NCBI GenBank assembly: GCA_037349315.1
Contig: JBAIAC010000018.1
Coordinates: forward strand, 10,602,001 to 10,666,000
Origin: Chelydra serpentina
Taxonomy: Eukaryota; Chordata; Testudines; Chelydridae
Reading direction: 5' to 3'
Length of the DNA: 64,000 nt
The notes beneath the pieces are model-generated. The model had not been told where the DNA came from. It saw only the letters and a program-made list of their open reading frames with translations, and ran no database searches. The position numbers and the translations under genes were made by a program. The first letter of the stretch is position 1. Every line of letters starts with the position of its first letter. Below, piece by piece: positions 1-14,506 of the stretch.

Positions 1-3000
1 TGATGTATCTACATGTCCACCAAGAAATACAGAAAACATCATTTCCTAAAGATCACCAAACTTCTAGATTTTTTTTGGTAACTACCAACCTAGAGGGGAG
101 CATGATATATGCACTAGCCATGTAAAACTATAGAGAAAATGGTGAAAATGTATTAGACAATTACGGCAAGGTGTAAATTTGGAAGAGTCGTGAGAATTTG
201 TTGACATGTTAACACCTTAGATCTACAACCCAGGCTCTAGAATAATTTATCTGGTTGAGACAAATTAATTTTTTAAAAAGCCTTGTGACCCTAATGAGCC
301 AAAATGAAAAGAGTCTTTGTATTTGTACTTACAACAGAAAAAGCCCATGAAGGAGGAGAATAGTTCAAATATTCATGAATGACTAAAGTTATGGGAGTGA
401 GGTCTGGAAGACAGAAGATCTACACCACTCATTGTTATTTTGTATTCTTAGCATTTAGAAGAAGGCTCTCAAACAATTTAAATCTAGGTGTGTGAGAAGC
501 AAAGTAGATGGAGCTAGGTTTCAGTAGAGAAATATCATTACATTCTATAGACACTTTCTGAAGACACTGATTAGAGGGACATGCCTTTGGTACTGACCAA
601 TTTCACCTTTCTTTTGCAATGGAGAAAGGTCTGGAGCCAGCAGCACTTCTGAAAAGACAGATAATGCTAGGTCTGGTAATTTGCAGAGTATGCAGGACTG
701 CATTGCAGTCTTGTCAGCTACAGCCTGGGTAAAACACACCGGTGAAAGTCAGCAAAAACTGTAAAAGGAAAGTCAAATGTAGTCCTAAATTGGGCCGAAC
801 ATCTGATCAACAGTCTGTACTGGAAATATTTTCTAAGAATGAATGATATTTCAGATTGCATTAGACATCTCACTAAAAGGAGGTAGAACAATCAGGACAA
901 AAGCCCATTTCCAGAAATTCACTGTCCTCGCCCCCTTTGGGGAATAAAATTCAGTTAGTAGTGTCTATTCTAAACATACTACTTTAAGCCCTTTGATCCT
1001 AAACTGGAACACAAAATAGATCTACAGTTTCCAGCATAGTTTTTTGCCTACTCTGATGCACTGAACAGGACAAAAGCCCTCCCAAGCCACATATGTAAGG
1101 GGGAAAAGAACAGTTTCTCATTCTGCACAGGACAAGCAATGCAAAAAAATTCACAAATCAAAAGCCAACAATGGTCTTGGTTACTGTATGGATGCATTCT
1201 AAATCTAACAATGCAATGTGCTCAGACAGGCAGTGCTAGTATGATTTTACAGTATGCAGATTACTGTGGAGAAAACGTTTAGTAGAGTTGGATAAAAATT
1301 TTATTCTTTAATGTTGTCATGTTTCAACCTTTGCCTCCCGCATGCACTGAATGTATTTTGCATCATGACATAATAGTTTTGTGTTGCTATGGAAGTGCAT
1401 AATGTTGCTTTAGTTGTCCTAGGAAACATAGAAACAGTGTCTGATAGTGACGGTCATACTGTAGCTCAAGACAGAGAATTGTATTTTCTGCTATTCAACA
1501 AAAAGTCCTTAACTGCAGCATTTTGCCCTCCTCCCTTTTGTCCCTGCAATTGTAGAGATTTTTTGGTGACTATTTGTGCTGAACGCTCATGCCAACCAAA
1601 ATATGCCAATACACAATCTCTGCCCTAGGGAGTTCTCAGTCTATGGCATCAACTCAGCAAATCAGTTAAGCCAATGAGCAGTGCCATTGGCTTCAGTCGG
1701 ACTATTTACACATTAAAGTTAAACTACATGCTGAAATCCTTTGCTGAACTGGGGCCTAATTGAAGTAAATTAATGTTGTAGTCCGTTGTAAATGAGGATT
1801 TGTGAATTTAATTTGGAGAGTTTGTTACTATCACTCATGTTTTAAAGATGGAAAAGGATGGATTAGCTTTCGGTGATCCCCCTACCACTCACAACTCAAC
1901 GGAGTGAAATTATTTTTAAAAAGGAGAAGGAAGAGACTCCTGGGGTAGCGCCATGGAACTGAATGCCAGCAACTGCTGAAGTGTGTGTGTAGGTTGAAGC
2001 ATAGGTCCAGTATAATCAGAAGATAAACATGTATGCCATTAACTATTAATGGCATTATTGTGAACCCATTTTACTGACAGTGTTGGCTAGTTACTCCCAG
2101 TAGTTCTATTGACTCTATGAAACTGCTTGTGAGAATGACTGCTCAATATTGTGAGTTAGGGGTTCACAAATTAGCCTTCAAATAGGCCAATGAGAAAGTA
2201 GGACATGGTAGTTGGGTATACATGAGAGAGAACTTCTTCAGAAGCTATTTCCTTTAGTATTTGAAATGATTGCTTTAAGATTCTTGTCCCGGCAACTCTT
2301 TTGGTTTGTCTTAGTCTGGGACAAGCAATGTGTGAAGTGTCAGATGGAATAAATGGTAGCCCAACTAGAACACTTAAAAACATTTTAAGAAGACTCTGTG
2401 AAATTGGATTTTTTAAATTAATAACAGTTTAAGGGTTTTGTTATTCAGGTAAACTGGCTGCCTAAGAGAGAAAGTACAAACTGGGGAAAGCAATAACAAA
2501 ACCAGGTTTTTTTAAGTGTATGTTTGATGGGGAGTGGGTACAGTTCTTGTCTAATTCTTGAGAGAGACTTCTGGGTGTGGACAACATTTCTGGCTGTAGT
2601 TCTCTATGGACTCAGCACTGGGTGTCAATAGCACACAGCACATCTGCATTTTCTGGCCTGGGATTGTTCATTTCATTACTACATCCTTTTTTGGAATTAG
2701 AGAGAGTGAATCTGCTCCTTTGGGGAGGAATCCAGTAAAACTAGTGTGCCAAATGGAGTTGTTTTGTGTTCAATGCATAACTGCACAACATTCATACCAT
2801 CTCAGTGAGGATTGACTTCAGTTTATTGACCAATTGTGGCTCTAACACATATTTAGGGTCTTTCAACAGAAGATTTTAATTGATCAAATATTGCATTATC
2901 ATACTACCTAAAAGAGACATTTGATAATTGAGGTTCTGATACACAGTTGCCTTCGTAACCATTTAAAGAGGTGTTTTGAAGAAATGATTTTTTTCAAATT

Positions 3001-3657
3001 ATAGACTTGTTTTTTTAAATCAGTTGAGTTATTCTAGGGTAAAATCAGCGTGGCAAGATCAGAATCAGGTCCAGTATTTGGAGGGCTTAATCACATTAGT
3101 CAGCTGTTTTAGGCACAACTTGTTATTGGACTTACAATATATACACATAGCATGAAATTCTAGCAAAATGCCAATTGACTTCAATGGGCCCAGAATTTCA
3201 CCCATAATATACAAGGTGTGTGTTTAGGGCATGATCCAAATCTCAAAGTTAATGAATACTTCCATTGGTATCAATGGATTTGGGATCATGCTCTTAAAGA
3301 ATATGCTCTCTCCCCCTTCCTCCATATAACTACTTTTACCTTTTTTCTCACCCAGGTGTTAGGTGCCATCCCATGTTTGGCATTCCCTCCCATTTCTTAG
3401 GAGTCAAGAGAAATCTTTTTCCTCTTGCGTGTGCAACCTTTCCCAACACAGATCTTATCTACACTTCCATGTTATCCCCCTACACATTTCTCCTTAAAAC
3501 CCTACTTGCCATGATGCTTACCAAAAAACCAACAACTTGGCAACAGTTAGGTTGCCGGTGTGCTGAGACCACTGCCAATCAGGATGACCAATAGACTCTC
3601 ATTGTTTTCTTTACTCTCCCCATCTGCCTGTCTGTATCAGTAGTTGCTTGTCTGATA

Positions 3658-3765
3658 CTTAGATTATAAGCTTTTTGGGGCAGGGACCACTTTTTGTTCT
3701 TGTCTTTGGACTGCACCTAGCACAGTGGGGTCCTAGTCCTTGACTAAATCTCCTAGATAATATAG
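3658..3765 (+). repeat. L2/MIR-type 3' tail
   Basis: AGATTATAAGCTTTTTGGGG-CAGGGACC, then GCACCTAGCACAGTGGGGTCC. A second degenerate piece, AGATTGTAAGCTTTTGGGGC, lies at 3838. Confidence 0.7.
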
Positions 3766-6700
3766 TAATGGAAATAATCGTCTCTGCACTCCTTTGCTTT
3801 TCTGAACACTTACCTAGCATATGATATGACTAATTTAGATTGTAAGCTTTTGGGGCAAGTGCTGCATCTCCTTATATTTCTCTACTGTTACTACTACTGC
3901 CTGGTTTTTTCTCTAAGTTTTCATTACTGAATTTTGAAGAGTTATTAGGAGAGATTCATGGTGAAATTTAACATGCTTTCCGTTAAATAAATTAATGAAA
4001 CTCCCTTCCCAAAATAAGATTGACTCCTATCGCAGTTAGCAAGAATTACTCCTATTATGCATGAGGAAGAATCAGATCCAAGAATATTTATATGATCACA
4101 TCTTCCTTACTGTTTTCTGTTCATGTCTGGACATCTCTAGAAAGATTGACACGTTGGAATGAGTTGAATGAAGATGTTTGAGGGGCAGTAGGGAGTAACT
4201 TACTACATGAGGAGAGATTAAAAGAATTAAACATAGACTGGTCCAGTGAGGACTATGGGTGACAACCTACAAATATTTGATGGGTATTGGTATCACCAAG
4301 GAGAAGAAATATTTGGAGAATACAAAAGGATGTAAGTGAGAACAGAATAAAATTAAGAACGTCTGAGTACCAGGAAAAACTACCTCACATTGATTTATAA
4401 GCTCATGGGATAGTCTCCTAAATAAAGGGTTAGAAATTCCCTCCAAGTGACACACTTAAACCTAGACTGGACAAAATACTAGTAGAAGTATTATGAGAAA
4501 TAGAGATGGGATGACCCAAGGAGTTGTTCTCCATCTCGAAATGAAATCATGCAGCCACCTTGGAGATGTATGTTTATATCAACAAAGCAATTGTATAAAC
4601 ACTGTATTTTTTGCCCTCCCAATGATTTCACTTCATTCCTCTGAATTACAAGCTACTCACTTGGCCTTGTCGTTGCAATTTGTCACAATTCTGTGAAGTC
4701 CCCTCTTCCTTATCCCACTGCCTATTAGGGAGGTGGGGGGTGGGGGTGGGGGAAACAATCACAATTATCCAAAACCACAGAGTAACCTCCAGAATAGAGG
4801 CATTAACTTTATAGCGCTTAAAAAAAAAGTTTTAATTCTCAATATTTTTTAAAAATTTCATTAGTGGGTGCCCCCTGGTGGTCAAATACTACCCTAAAAT
4901 CATCATAACCAGAGACTACGTAGTGCATAAACTCTCTGCCGCTTTATTTCAAAGGAATTTTAAACTCCCATTTATACCAATAGGTCCAGGAGTTCACCCT
5001 ATGTTATTTTCCCATTTTTTCTTTCAAACGGATGAGTGTTTTAAACATCCCAAAATGCTAAGTTTAAAAAACTATTTAAAGATTTTGTTGTTGTTAAATG
5101 AGCAAAGCATGATACATAACACTGAGTTTGCATCTCACTAAATTTAGGATAAGGATAGTTTGAGATTAGCATGTTGTTTACAAGTGATTCTGTGTATCCA
5201 CATCATACATAACTACACATCAGTATTTTCTTTCCTTTGTCACTAGGTTTCCCTTCCACTAATGGGAATGAATAGTCTTTCTTTGGTGGCTCATTTTAGC
5301 TGTACAGTTACTTACCATTTTTATTGCTGTTGAGTTCTTATTCAATTTCTGTTCCTTTCTTCCCAAAACAAACTGACAGGAGGTCCTATTTCAGGCAGGA
5401 TGTCTTACATCTGTCTCTAGCTCTCCTGTCTTTCTTTCCTGCGTGCTGTTCTCTGCTTCTGTCCCCCTACCTTCCATTTTCTGTCGCCCTTCCTTTCCTT
5501 CACCATTTTCTCTTTGCTCAGCCCTTATTGGCCATCTTGCTTCTCCACTGTCTTTTTGTCACCTCCTGGACTCCACCCTACACATCTTGGTCCTCTGACA
5601 ACTGCCACTGGGCTCAGTAGCTTACCTGTTGTCAGGCAACGAAAGCATTGTTTGCACTATATGGCAGAAGAAACATGAGAGCTATTTCATCATGGCTAAT
5701 TAACAGAATAGGCAGGTAGAATATTTTCATCCTGCTCATAAGTATTCACTCTCACTACTGTCAAGGCAGGATCAATCTCAGTTTCACATGTTGACTACAT
5801 TTTTGGGACACTCATGCCCCTTAGTTCCACCACATCTCAGGAAGGTATTATGGGCCAGGTTGATAGCTGGTTTAAATCCACTGAAGTCAATGGGGCTACA
5901 CTGATTTTCACCAGCTTAGGCTCTGGCCCTGCACACTCTTTAATAACAAACAAACAAACAAGGATGAGTGATTGTATTGAGATAAAAGCCTGAATATGAG
6001 AGGATGTAGCTGTCTGCAACAATCCTGGACATTTACATTCCCGCCCCCTCCCCCCAAAAAGGGTTTAATTGTTTGAATGTAACTAAGCACAATTCATAGC
6101 AGGAAGTGGAATCACTATACATTTTTATACAGAGGAAGACCACATTATGATTTCTACATATAAAAATAACCCAGTATGATGGATGATCTGAGGATGCAAA
6201 AAAAGCTTTGGAAGAGTTCTTCTTCTGAGAGAATGTTAAACAAACAGATCACGACAAAAGTATCAAGTCTGCTACTGACAGAAGAGGCATAGATTGGCTT
6301 GAAGTTTCCTCTGGCTGTCTTTATTCCTTTTACAAGCTCCTGTCTTCTTCTAGTCTCCCTAGAAAGTGTTACATCACTTTAGGGACAAGAAACTTGAGAT
6401 AATCTGAAATGAAGGGAAGGACCCCAGTGAATTAATAGCGATGAGTTGAACGCATAGTGCCTACAGATGAGTTTAACAGTTGGGCTACTCAGCAGCACAG
6501 GATGCATATTTATGACAATGCAGTTGTCATTTATGACAATGAAAGCCTTGGGATTTAATGGGTTTTAGTAATGGAAGTTTGCACTGACAATAAGTTGGCC
6601 TGGATCATGCATTTGACTTACAGCTAATATAGACTGTCACGGGGCTAACTTATTAGAATGACGATGGCCAAGCCTACTATGTGTCAAGGAAGTTCAGAAT

Positions 6701-8425
6701 ATAGTAAAGATCTTGATAGCACAGTTTACTATCCCACCAATCTCAGGACATGTTGCTCAAATGCCATTTTGTGGTAACGCAACATGTCGCAGATCCCTGA
6801 ATCCAGTTCAGTTTTGCTCAGCTTAATAGCCAGGAATCAGCTATTAACTTATCCACATAAGTAAAATTAATATGAGATAAGATTAAACAAGATGCTGGGG
6901 GACTTATCTGTCTTCCAGATGCAGGGCGTGCAGAAAGCATGGGAGTAACTGCATGCCCCAAAATATCCATATTCTGATGGCCACAATCCAAGTCCTGACT
7001 AATGATTTTGAAATGCTGAGTATGGTAGTTAAACAGGCATCTCGATTTTTCACTAGGGAGCCCTTGATCAATGTGTGGGGGGCAAAAGTGAGAGAAGCTC
7101 TGAAACTTGAAGCAAGACAAGAGATTAAAACCCATAGAGTCTGTGGATATGGCAGGTAACATCAAAAAGGCTGTGTCCATATGAAGGACAAAAAACAGTC
7201 CAAGGAAGGATAAATCAAGAAACCTGAAGACTGAGAACATTAAATTGAATAGATTTACAGAAGAGGATTCTACAACAAGTTTTATTAGTGGCTTAGGAAT
7301 GGTGCAGTGTTCCAACAGCAGAAAGGATATGCACCGAGATTTCCTGATACAATCAGAAGCCTTGGTCTTTGCTGCACAGGAATTTATGGAAGAATGATGG
7401 TCGGTGCAAGTGAGAGTCCTGAAAAGCTGTAAGTGAGCGATAAGAAGTTAATGGGTAAGATCACTGGGAAAATATTGCAAAACTTGGTAAATGTTGTTGG
7501 GAAATTTTGATTTTAAGGAGAATTATGGGGAATATTCCCATGTTTCCAGAATATGGCAGAGACACTTCAGATTACATAGTAAGTTTTAAAAAAATGCATA
7601 ATGAAAAATTATACTAAATAATTGCAGGTCAATCAGAAGTGTGAAGAAACGTCTGGCAAATTCTGTAGATGTTTTCAAAGATCTGCAGAATGTGGGTGAT
7701 TTTTGACTTTACATCACATTTTAAGGAATGGGTCACTGACTCTTAACAGACATGCATTTAAATGAGGATATCTGTGACACTTTATAAGTCCAAGATCCAT
7801 CACTATAGTCACATTATCAAGAGTGTCTAGCCATTTATGGAACAATTCAGTTTCAGCAACATTAAACAGCAAAAAGTAGGAGATTCTATCCAAGTCTGGA
7901 CTCTGTCTTCCACTTGCTATGTCTGTAAGAGATTGAATATTGCCACTGCACTTTCTGAATTTCTAGGAAATGCAAATCAAAGGATTTTAGACATTAGAAA
8001 TGGAAACAACTTATTAGGTGATCTAGTTCACTACCAATGAAGGACTGTACTCTATGCTCTTTGTACAGCTTTGACCAGTCTTATTTTAAATGGCTGAAGA
8101 GATGAGATTTGCACCACTGATCTTGTGAGACTGTTGTACTTTTAATAGATCTCACCATGGTGAGATCATCCCTTTCGCAGAAAGTCCGGTGGGAGGCGGC
8201 CCATGAAAAGGAAGGCCCCCCCATAAGTTTCTTCTTGCAAAGTTTCCTCTGATAGATAATTGTAAGGCATGTTATTTGTTGTAGTGCCAATGGACCAATC
8301 AATATTGTGGTCCCATTGTGCTAGTCCTAGGGTTGTATAGGGACAGTCCCGATTTTGGGGGCTTTTTCTTATATAGGCTCCGATTACCCCCCACCCTCGT
8401 CCCAATTTTTTACACTTGCTGCCTG

Positions 8426-8500
8426 GTCACCCTAGCTAGTCCTGTACAAACACTAGTAATAGAGTCCCTACCCTGAAGAGCTTACATTCTAAATAGACAA
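8426..8500 (-). repeat. L2/MIR-type 3' tail
   Basis: CTGTACAAACACTAGTAATA, GAGTCCCTACCCTGAAGAGC-TTACATTCTAAATAGACAA, the reverse-orientation tail. Similar but weaker pieces lie at 48280-48365 and 63030-63090. Confidence 0.65.
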
Positions 8501-9632
8501 AACAGGCAGGGAGTAGGGGAAAGGATAAGAACACACAAGTAGAGCTAACAATGTGATGGTGATAACTGGTACGTTAGTTCTGCCATTTTTGTGGGTGGGA
8601 GAGTGGATTTGTCAGGAGATCAGCTACACAGAAAAACAAGGCAAGGAAAAGGAGAGAAGTGACAGGGTCAGAGCAGGGGTGAAGAGGAAGGTATGAGTGG
8701 CAGGCAAATGCGGAATGACATTGAGGTGAAGAGATTGAGACGGGACAGTATGGGATTGGAGCAAACCACCAGTCAGCACAGGGCAAAATTGTGGAAAATC
8801 CTATCAGTGTCCATCAGTCACTGCTTTAGATGCTTCTCTGCTGGCTTTGGCTTCAAGCTGGTGCTTCCTTGCAGTTTCTTTTCTTAAAGCCACATGGCAG
8901 GGGACAGAGGAGCATTTTGCACATTTCTGGGTCTGGGGGATGCTGCAGGGAGAGGGTTGGCCACAGCAGGATCTTATTTGACCTCTCCCTTCCTAGTGCA
9001 GCAGTCCCTGAACAAGCTGCTCCTACAGCTGTTCTGCCAGCTTGAATATTTGGCATACAATACATGCAAAGTTGTACTTTAATGAATTTGTGATGTAGTG
9101 TAAAGGATTTATGGGCATAAATATGAGTGGGTAGTCAACCTACAAGTCAGTGCTTTATCATATGGCACTCCAATTTATATTATCTTTCTTTTCAATTACT
9201 GTAGTTCCTTTGTTTTGTGGTTTGATCCAAAGCCTTTTGGACTCCCATTGACTTTAACAGCCTTTAGATTAAGCCATTCATTTGTTGCTATTATTCCTTT
9301 TTTCCTGTATCGCCTGCTAGTACATTGCTTTTGAAACCCAGTGAAATACTGTGTGACAGTGTATTTTGATTTTCTTATCCATTTTACATATAATATTTTG
9401 TTACTCTGCTCGTATGCATTGGCAACTCATGCTTTTATCACAAGAGAAATGAGCATTTTTTAAAGTTGGATGGATGGTTTTGTTTACCCAGTACATTAGT
9501 ATACCAGCATATAGACAAATTCAAAACAGTTACAAAAGTCTCTGTCATGGACAACCACAATCAATTACAGGGGTATATTATTTAATAAAATGACTAAATT
9601 GCTTTATTAAAGGGAAAGAACAAAAGCTTAAA

Positions 9633-9767
9633 GGCCAGATTTTCAGAAAAGCTCAGCTCCAGACAGATCTAATTTAAACACCTAAATCAAATGGCCAGAT
9701 TCATATTGTCATTCAAAGTACATGGCATTTTTGGAGCAGGAGCTGAGCACTTCTGAAAATCTGGCCC
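9633..9767. repeat. Foldback repeat
   Basis: Inverted arms GGCCAGATTTTCAGAAAAGC... and ...CTTCTGAAAATCTGGCCC, with inner arms CTCAGCTCC / GGAGCTGAG. It is flanked by TAA-rich sequence. Non-coding. Confidence 0.7.
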
Positions 9768-10713
9768 TAAATTAAATTGTGTCTGTTAAGAAACTCATTT
9801 TGCAGAAAAGGAGCGTTAATATTTTAAATCAGGTTGCTCTGGAGAAGTTTCTCTTCCTAGAATTCCAAATTCAAATAGGTCAACATCTTATTCAAATCCC
9901 ATTCAAATACAAAAGGAAAGCGAGTTAATTTAAGTTATGGTAGAAATTGGGGACTTAACCCTTGCTATGTTATATGAAAGCTCTACTTAATTTGAATTTG
10001 TTGAAAATGTTTGTGCTGTGCTATTTGCTGGAGGATATTTTTAACCACATCATGTACTCAGAAGATACTGTAGATCTGTTTCTTCTGTAGGCATCTCCAA
10101 TGTATTGAAGGAGATGAAAGACACATGCAATGCCTAGAAACTAGCAAACAATTTCAGAGATCTTTTTATTCCATTTTACTACCAGTCATTCTAGAATGTA
10201 TTTATTTTTACTAGACAAGACCTCCCCCAAAATAAAACTGATTACAAAATAGGTTAAATTACACTCTTTGATCAAGCACTCATTATGGAATTCCTCCTTT
10301 GATCTCCCTAAACCTAGTACACGGATGTGATTAGTGAATAGCATTCTACTGCAGGACAAAAATGTGATGCAAGAAATGATTACTGCTCTTTATGGGTAAA
10401 AGTACTACGGAGCAAATTTATATCTATGTCTTCATGGCGGAAGCTATGGCAAAGTGGAACAGTGTATAAAGTCAGATGAGACTTTGGAAAGAGAAATATA
10501 AAGATTATCCTTACAAATCTTGTTTTAAAGATAGTATTTAACAAGCAATACCTGCTTGTTAGAAATTAATTAAAATATTGGATTTAGATTTACTAAAGGA
10601 TTTTGTGAGGAAAGTTCTTTCATAATCACTGACAGCAAGTTGGAATGGCTGATTAAAAACAAATTATGATAGCACTAGATCTGATCCTGGGAAATTATAG
10701 ATTTAATGGGTAT

Positions 10714-11375
10714 TGTGATAGACCCAGGCCAGTTGGGTACAACAGAATAGTAGAAGGCTGATATACTGGCCATTGGGTTAGCAGTTTTCTGTTCCCTAAC
10801 TGACCAGAGCAGGGACTGCTCCAGGCTAATGAGAACACCTGACTCTAATTAACCTGCAAAGAGTCAGGTGAGGCCATTAAGGTGAAGTGAACACCTGACC
10901 CTAATTAAGGCTCTTCTGAGCATATAAAAGGGCTCACTCCAGTCAGGCTGAGGAAGAGCCAGAGGAGAGGAAGTGCTGCTGCTGCTACTGCTGCTAAAGG
11001 GCTGAGTAAATAAGGCAACTCTCAAGCCATTGGTAAGGGAGCCCTAAGGTAAGGGTGAAGAAGGGAGAAGCGGGAGAGCTGTGGGGAAGTGGCCCAGGGA
11101 ATTGTAGCAACTCTGGCAGTGAGAGGTCGGCTGCCAACAGCTGCTACCATTAGGGTCCCTGGGCTGGAACCCGGAGTAGAGGGCGGGCCCGAGTCCCCCC
11201 CACCAACCTGCCACTACAAGGAGAAGACAGGCCTCTGGCAGGACAGGAAGCTAAACTGTTCTGCAATAAGCCCAGAGGGACAACAGGGACTGTGGGAGTT
11301 CTCTCACCATCCTCTGAGGCCAGCATAAACCGCCTAGAAGCGTGGGACCCACAGGGACAAGATCAGAGCTCTGCC
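10714..11375 (+). repeat. LTR-like repeat related to 42115-42915
   Basis: It begins TGTGATAGACCCAGGCCAG. It has a TATA-like CATATAAAAGGG at 10921 and later CCCTGGGCTGGAACCCGGAG-TAGAGGG. The same block occurs in reverse orientation at about 42240-42290. I cannot fix its right end. The 79-codon open frame inside is not a credible gene. Confidence 0.55.
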
Positions 11376-11687
11376 ACGGTATTTAAACCAGGAGTACATG
11401 TAACCCCTGGTTGAGAACCAGTGCTATAGACAACTGCATGGAGTGGCATGAAACTGAGCATAACTGGGAGCAGAGTTTGTCCCAAAGTGCAGAACTTGAA
11501 GAAACACAAGAAAAAGTTTCAGGAGGAGAGTAGGCAAATTGGCTTTACACTGCAAGAATGATGCTCACACACCAGACTTCCCCAAACCCCCAGCCAACCA
11601 ACAGGAAAAGAAATTACTGCAAAACAAATCAATTTGAAAAAATTTAAAAATAAATTCATAAGATTAAAACAAAATATTAAAACCCCA

Positions 11688-12809
11688 CAGTCTCACACAG
11701 TATGCTTGCCAGCAAGTTAAAGAAGTGTGGGCTGGATGAATGGACTATAATGTGGATAGAAAGCTGGCTAGATCGTTGGGCTCACGGGGTAGTGATCAAT
11801 GGCTCCATGTCTAGTTGGCAGCTGGTATCAAGCAAAGTGCCCCAAGGGTCGGTCCTGGTGCTGGTTTTGTTCAATATCTTCATTAATGATCTGGAGGATG
11901 GTGTGGACTGCACCCTCAGCAAGTCTGCAGATGACACTAAACTGGGAGGAGTGGTAGATACGCTGGAGGGTAGGGATAGGATGCAGAGGGACCTAGATAA
12001 ATTAGAGGATTGGGCCAAAAGAAATCTGATGAGGTTCAACAAGGACAAGTGCAGAGTCCTGCACTTAGGACAGAAGAATCCCAAGCAGTGCTACAGACTA
12101 GGGACCGAATGGCTAGGCAGCAGTTCTGCAGAAAAGGACCCAGGGGTTACAGTGGATGAGAAGCTGGATATGAGTCAACAGTGTGCCCTTGTTGCCAAGA
12201 AGCCTAATGGCATTTTGGATTGTATAAGTAGGGACATTGTCAGCAGATCGAGGGTCATGATCATTCCCCTCTATTTGGCATTGGTGAGGCCTCATCTGGA
12301 GTACTGTGTCCAGTTTGGGGCCCCACGCTACAAGAAGGATGTGGAAAAATTGGAAAGAGTCCAACGGAGGGCAACAAAAATGATTAGGGGGCTGGAGCAC
12401 ATGACTTATGAGGAGAGGCTGAGGGAACTGGGATCGTTTAGTCTGCAGAAAAGAAGAACGAGGGGGGGATTTGATAGCTGCTTTCAACTATCTGAAAGGG
12501 GGTTCCAAAGAGGATGGAGCTAGACTGTTCTCAGTGGTAACAGATGACAGAACAAGGAGTAATGGTCTCAAGTTGCAGTGGGGGAAGTTTAGGTTAGATA
12601 TTAGGAAAAACGTATTCACTAGGAGGGTGGTGAAGCTCTGTAATGGGTTACCTATGGAGGTAGTGGAATCTCCTTCCTTAGAGATTTTTAAGGTCAGGCT
12701 TGACAAAGTCCTGGCTGGGATGACTTAGTTGGGGATTGGTCCTGCTTTGAGGGGTTGGACTAGATGACCTCCTGAGGTCCCTTCCAACCCTTATATTCTA
12801 TGATTCTAA
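11688..12809 (+). pseudogene. CR1 LINE, 5'-truncated, frameshifted reverse transcriptase and 3' end
   Basis: Homologous to the CR1 at 52148-53330 from ...CAGTCTC/CACAGT onward. It encodes the C-terminal half of CR1 ORF2: [40 protein letters not shown], and the catalytic box region as SADDTKLGG, where FADD is expected. The frame shifts near 12470-12520 into [20 protein letters not shown]. The 3' end has the diagnostic GACCTCCTGAGGTCCCTTCC and the ATTCTATGATTCTAA terminus. The element is dead, and 5'-truncated as most CR1 copies are. Confidence 0.92.
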
Positions 12810-14506
12810 CCCTACTCCCAAGCAGAGATTTTTCTTCAAAAAGGGCTAGAAAGTCCATAAAGTCTTCTAGCGACTGCACTATTGCAACCAGTTCTCTGTA
12901 GAAGGCACTCCGCTATTAAAGCGATGGGCTGAAGTGAAGTGATCGATAGAAATAGCACCCCTGGAAATGTATAACCCCAACCTAGGCTCAAAGGCCATAA
13001 TGTAGGGTACCCTGAATTTGTGTGTGCTAAATGGAGGTTAGTTTTGAAAATCTCACTCATATTTCATAGCATTTAGAGATTTCCTAAGTTGCAAACCTTA
13101 GTGTGTCTATTGCCGTTTCTTTCACTTTCTTTCATAGCCACAATGAGCACATGGGTCAGTCACTACTGTAAATCTTCAGCCTGGCATGCAGGGAATCAAA
13201 AGTGTGAGTTGGTTTAGCATAAACAGGATCCTGTGCATCAAGCCTCTAGGGCATTGTGCTGAAATTGTATCATCATGGGTTAAAGGATATTACAGCAGGC
13301 TGTCTGGAAACATGCAGATGCATACATTTCTAACAAACACTAGAACAGTTCACTCTTCCCCACATATGAAAAGTCAACAGGTCTGCTGAACAGAATATCT
13401 CAGCTTATTCATCATGTCTCCTTGTGGACTGTGTTGTGGTGGCCACAAATGAAATCATTCTGCTTTGCCAGCTGATAAATGTTGTGTTTCTGAAAGCTTG
13501 TTTTAGGCTTTGATAAGGCTAAAAGTGTCAATCCTCCTCCTGTCACAGGTCAAGTGTAGTGCAGAACACTACAGGCTTCCCCACACACCTTACCACCATC
13601 TACCATGCCACTTTACTTGGGTCTGATCCTGCCCCTATTGAGGTCAATGGCAAAGCTCTCATTAACTTCACTGGTGTGTGACCAGGCCCTTGGAGAGCCT
13701 ATGTGTCAGTAGAACAAAAAAAGAATTTTCTCTTTGGTTTATTTCCACATTGGCCCTCTTTCTGAGAGAGCAAATCCTGCCAGTTGGACCAAAGTTGATT
13801 TGTGCTAAAAGCTCTAGTTCTTTGGCACTGAAGCCAATACCGCCAAACTCAGCACATGTAGAAAATGTTACTGACACATCATCAGAATAAATTTCAGTCC
13901 CTTTGGTTGATGCTGGATTCAACTAGGGTGCTTCAGGTGAAAGGTCAGAGACTGAAAGTTAAGTTGACAAAGAGCTATATTCCTTCTCCCTTCTTTATTA
14001 TGAAAGAAATCTAGGCAGAACTATTAATTAACTCCTGCTCCTCGCTTGGCCAGCCAGCCAAGTATGCATCTGTCCCCACCCCTTTGTGACAGACAATTTT
14101 TAATTCACATCCTCATGGTCTCCGTTCAACGGGTCTGAGTTAGACTGCTGATTTTCCCACACAATAGATTAAAACTTGAAACTGAAAAACATCTTTAGCA
14201 TACGACTGTCATGAATCATTTATTTTAAAAAATGCTGACCGAGATCTCTGTCTACAGCATATTCACCTCGCCTGTCTGCAAAATGTAATTTAAATTACCA
14301 TATTGCTTTAGGAGCATTTAGTAATCCTAGCTATACCAAAGGCATCTGGTTTCATAGGAATGGCAATGAGTAGGATTTCTGTTAACTGACCGTTAACTGC
14401 TATCAAGTGAGACGGTGAGATACACCTGAAAATGTTACCATTAAGGCTACATATAGCCAAAAGAAAGTAGACAGTGGTTCTACTACTCAGGGTGTTTTGC
14501 CTCCTT
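12810..14506. other. Non-coding, nothing recognised
   Basis: Ordinary intergenic sequence between a CR1 and a SINE. A weak foldback-like segment (TTGAGGTCAATGGCAAAGCT) is near 13640. Confidence 0.6.

Larger units (their letters stand above)
1..10713. other. Intergenic flank, no gene found
   Basis: AT-rich, CpG-poor sequence with stops in all frames every few tens of codons. Apart from the L2/MIR and foldback pieces listed separately, I see only a G-rich run at 4730-4755 and a (CAAA)n stretch near 5945. The longest open frame (165 codons, minus, 6818-7315) has no recognisable domain. Confidence 0.7.

Noticed and set aside
6818..7315. 165-codon minus-strand open frame
   Set aside because: No recognisable domain, ordinary AT-rich composition, and no splice or conservation evidence; chance length in a 64-kb window.
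10714..11703. LTR with a GTAT target duplication (10710-10713 and 11700-11703)
   Set aside because: The right-hand GTAT lies within sequence that aligns to CR1 (CACAGT...TGCTTGCC), so the match is probably coincidence.
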